Shown here: positions 62,527 through 64,000 of the stretch, one piece after another
How positions within the stretch are numbered: the stretch's first letter is position 1
Layout: each line of letters starts with the position of its first letter
Assembly (NCBI GenBank): GCA_052148155.1
Contig: JBKQIY010000019.1
Location: 124,001-188,000 of the forward strand
Reading direction: 5' to 3'
DNA length: 64,000 nt
Origin: JBBQER01 sp052148155
GTDB taxonomy: Bacteria; Actinomycetota; Acidimicrobiia; IMCC26256; PALSA-610
The notes under the pieces: generated by a model
The model's input: only the letters and a program-made list of their open reading frames with translations
Databases searched by the model: none
Told to the model about the DNA's origin: nothing
Position numbers and translations under genes: made by a program

Positions 62527-63258
62527 CTACTCCTCCCAGCGGAACCAGCGTGCCGCGGCCAGCGGCGCGAGCACCGCCCACGCGATCAGCACCGCGAGCT
62601 GACCGGTCGGGAAGGCCTGGGTGGACAGCACCGACCGGACAGTGTCGGAGAGCGCAGCCGCGGGGAGCGCTTTGGCGACCGCCTGCATGGCGCCAGGAAG
62701 CTTCGAGAGCGGATAGGCCATCCCGCCCATGAACAGCAACACGAGGAAGAGCGCGTTCGCGGCCGCGAGATTCGCTTCCGCACGCAAGGTGCCGGCCATC
62801 AAGAGCCCGATACCAGCGAACGCGACCGTGCCGACGAGCAGTAGCCCCACGGCGGGGAGAAGTCCGCCCGACACGTGCCAGCCCAATGCGACGCCGGTCG
62901 CCACGACGAGCAGCGCCTCGACGAGCTCGAAGACCAACACGGTCGCCGTCTTCGCGGCGAGCAGACCGCCCCGCGACAGTGGAGTTGATCCCAGCCGCTT
63001 CAGCACGCCGTAGCGCCGCTCGAACCCGGTGGCGATGCCCAACGACACCATCGCAGCTGCCATCACCGCGAGCGACAGCACTCCCGGAACGAGGAAATCG
63101 ACCGGATGTTTGAAGTTCGTCGGGATGGTGGTGTCAACCTTGGCGAAGAACACGAGGATGCCGAGCGGCACCGCGAGCGTGACGATCAGGTTCTCGCCGC
63201 GGCGGAGCTGCAGCACGAACTCCGCTTTCGACTGCGCGGCCAGCGCCTGCGGCCTCAT
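62527..63258 (-). CDS. ABC-2 type transporter permease
   Basis: 243 residues with six hydrophobic segments. GIATGFERRYGVLKRLGSTPLSRGGLLAAK is the cytoplasmic signature of ABC-2 permeases. Exports an unknown substrate (often drug or lipid). ATG 63258 overlaps the ATPase stop (ATGA). Confidence 0.85.
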   Translation of the reverse strand: MRPQALAAQSKAEFVLQLRRGENLIVTLAVPLGILVFFAKVDTTIPTNFKHPVDFLVPGVLSLAVMAAAMVSLGIATGFERRYGVLKRLGSTPLSRGGLLAAKTATVLVFELVEALLVVATGVALGWHVSGGLLPAVGLLLVGTVAFAGIGLLMAGTLRAEANLAAANALFLVLLFMGGMAYPLSKLPGAMQAVAKALPAAALSDTVRSVLSTQAFPTGQLAVLIAWAVLAPLAAARWFRWEE

Positions 63259-64000
63259 CGGGAGCGCCGAGTTCGGCCGGTGGGGTGACCGACATCCGGT
63301 TCGGTCACGACCGCTTCCGCGGTGATCTGCAAGAAGACGTCCTCGAGGGAGCGCCGGCCCGATCGCAGCGAAGTGAGGGTCGCGTCGCGATCACGCAAGA
63401 AGCATGCGAGATCGGCGATACGGGTCGGCGTCACGTCGCTACGCACGACGTATTCTCCCGGTCGCACTTCGGCGGCCGCTTCTTTGTCGAGGCCCAGCGC
63501 CTTCGCAAGGACGGTGACGTCGAGGCCGGCATCGGCCGCGAAGACGATCTCGTCGCCCGACTGGTGCCGGGTGAGCTCGGCCGGCGACCCGAGCGCCGCG
63601 AGGCGTCCACCGGTGATGATCGCAACGCGGTCGCAGAGCGTCTCGGCCTCATCCATCGCGTGCGTCGTCAGCAATACCGTCACGCCCCGAGCGCGCAGGT
63701 CTCGTACGAGGTTCCACGTCGTCGCGCGCGCATGCGGATCCATGCCGGCCGTAGGTTCGTCGAGAAACACGACGTTCGGGCGCCCCACCAGCGCGCACGC
63801 CAGCGACAGCCGTTGAGCCTGACCGCCGGAAAGGCGCCGCACGGGTGTGCCGGCAGCCTCGCGGAGCCCGACGAGCTCGAGGAGTGCTTCTGGAGATTCG
63901 GCCGGCTCGTAGTACGCGGCGAAGAGCCGCAGGAGCTCGGGCGGCCGCAGGCCCGGATACAGCCCACCCGATTGCAGCATCACGCCGATCTGGGGACGCA
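63255..64000 (-). CDS. ABC transporter ATPase, C-terminal part
   Basis: About 248 residues are in the window, the 5' end lies beyond base 64000. RPQIGVMLQSGGLYPGLRP holds the Q-loop, RLSGGQAQRLSLA the signature, FLDEPTAGMD Walker B and LTTHAMDEAE the H-loop. The Walker A is outside. A C-terminal extension (ADLACFLRDRDATLTSL) is typical of CcmA/DrrA-type exporters. It is cotranslated with the permease. Confidence 0.88.
   Translation of the reverse strand, partial: RPQIGVMLQSGGLYPGLRPPELLRLFAAYYEPAESPEALLELVGLREAAGTPVRRLSGGQAQRLSLACALVGRPNVVFLDEPTAGMDPHARATTWNLVRDLRARGVTVLLTTHAMDEAETLCDRVAIITGGRLAALGSPAELTRHQSGDEIVFAADAGLDVTVLAKALGLDKEAAAEVRPGEYVVRSDVTPTRIADLACFLRDRDATLTSLRSGRRSLEDVFLQITAEAVVTEPDVGHPTGRTRRSR

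Overview
The window is a high-GC, gene-dense actinobacterial chromosome segment with no mobile elements, CRISPR arrays, tRNA or rRNA genes that I can see. A complete Pup-proteasome locus (pafC-pafB, pafA, prcA, prcB, pup, dop, ARC/Mpa), a fused FO synthase (coenzyme F420 pathway), a mycothiol-type DinB-like enzyme, DUF4193, DUF3866, DUF151-MerR and a HelY helicase next to tatA/tatC all point to Actinomycetota. The mixture and the absence of typical mycobacterial or streptomycete neighbours suggest, as an inference only, an uncultured Acidimicrobiia-like lineage.

Layout. 1-2.5 kb (+): end of a DUF151 nuclease-like gene, a MerR regulator, a nuclease-like ORF without a normal start codon, and gcvT, coupled by 4-base overlaps. 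2.6-9.6 kb (mostly -): SnoaL-like protein, zinc-binding actinobacterial protein, a dihydrodipicolinate-reductase-like dehydrogenase, oligoendopeptidase F, a conserved helical protein, apolipoprotein N-acyltransferase and DUF4193. 10.07-10.62 kb is a non-coding stretch packed with inverted repeats and a direct repeat. 10.6-17.9 kb (-): a double-length ThyX-like protein, a lipid-kinase-like protein, HelY, a Thr-rich membrane protein, TatC and TatA. 18.0-19.4 kb: a glycerophosphodiester phosphodiesterase and signal peptidase I. 19.4-29.8 kb (-): the Pup-proteasome locus with DUF3866. 30-34.3 kb: ferredoxin, a MarP-like membrane serine protease, then trmI - ttuA-like - ubiquitin-like sulfur carrier, overlapping by 4 bases each, and three small membrane proteins. 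34.4-39.6 kb (-): a PBP4-type peptidase, an ADP-forming acyl-CoA synthetase and an AMP-forming acyl-CoA ligase.

39.8-54.2 kb is mostly +: GH84 hexosaminidase, GT2, nagA, a small conserved protein, a FIST-domain protein, transketolase, transaldolase, a methyltransferase/uracil-DNA-glycosylase fusion on the opposite strand, pgl, fbiC, a PfkB kinase and a LOG protein. 54.2-57.9 kb (-): glcDEF. 58-62.5 kb: a Cys-rich protein, a TIGR03084-type enzyme, gamma carbonic anhydrase, a solitary GroES-like protein, heme O synthase and a TlpA-like thioredoxin. The right end holds an ABC-2 exporter cut by the window edge.

The genes fit together as several themes: regulated protein degradation and its DNA-damage regulator PafBC; tRNA T-loop modification (m1A58 by TrmI and s2T54 by TtuA/TtuB), encoded beside the proteasome so that two ubiquitin-like small proteins, Pup and a TtuB-like carrier, lie 7 kb apart; the non-oxidative pentose phosphate pathway with F420 precursor synthesis; glycolate oxidation; and protein export (Tat, LepB, Lnt). 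Many genes overlap by ATGA or GTGA, and several promoters place a TAnnnT -10 box 6-7 bases before the start codon, which suggests frequent leaderless transcripts.
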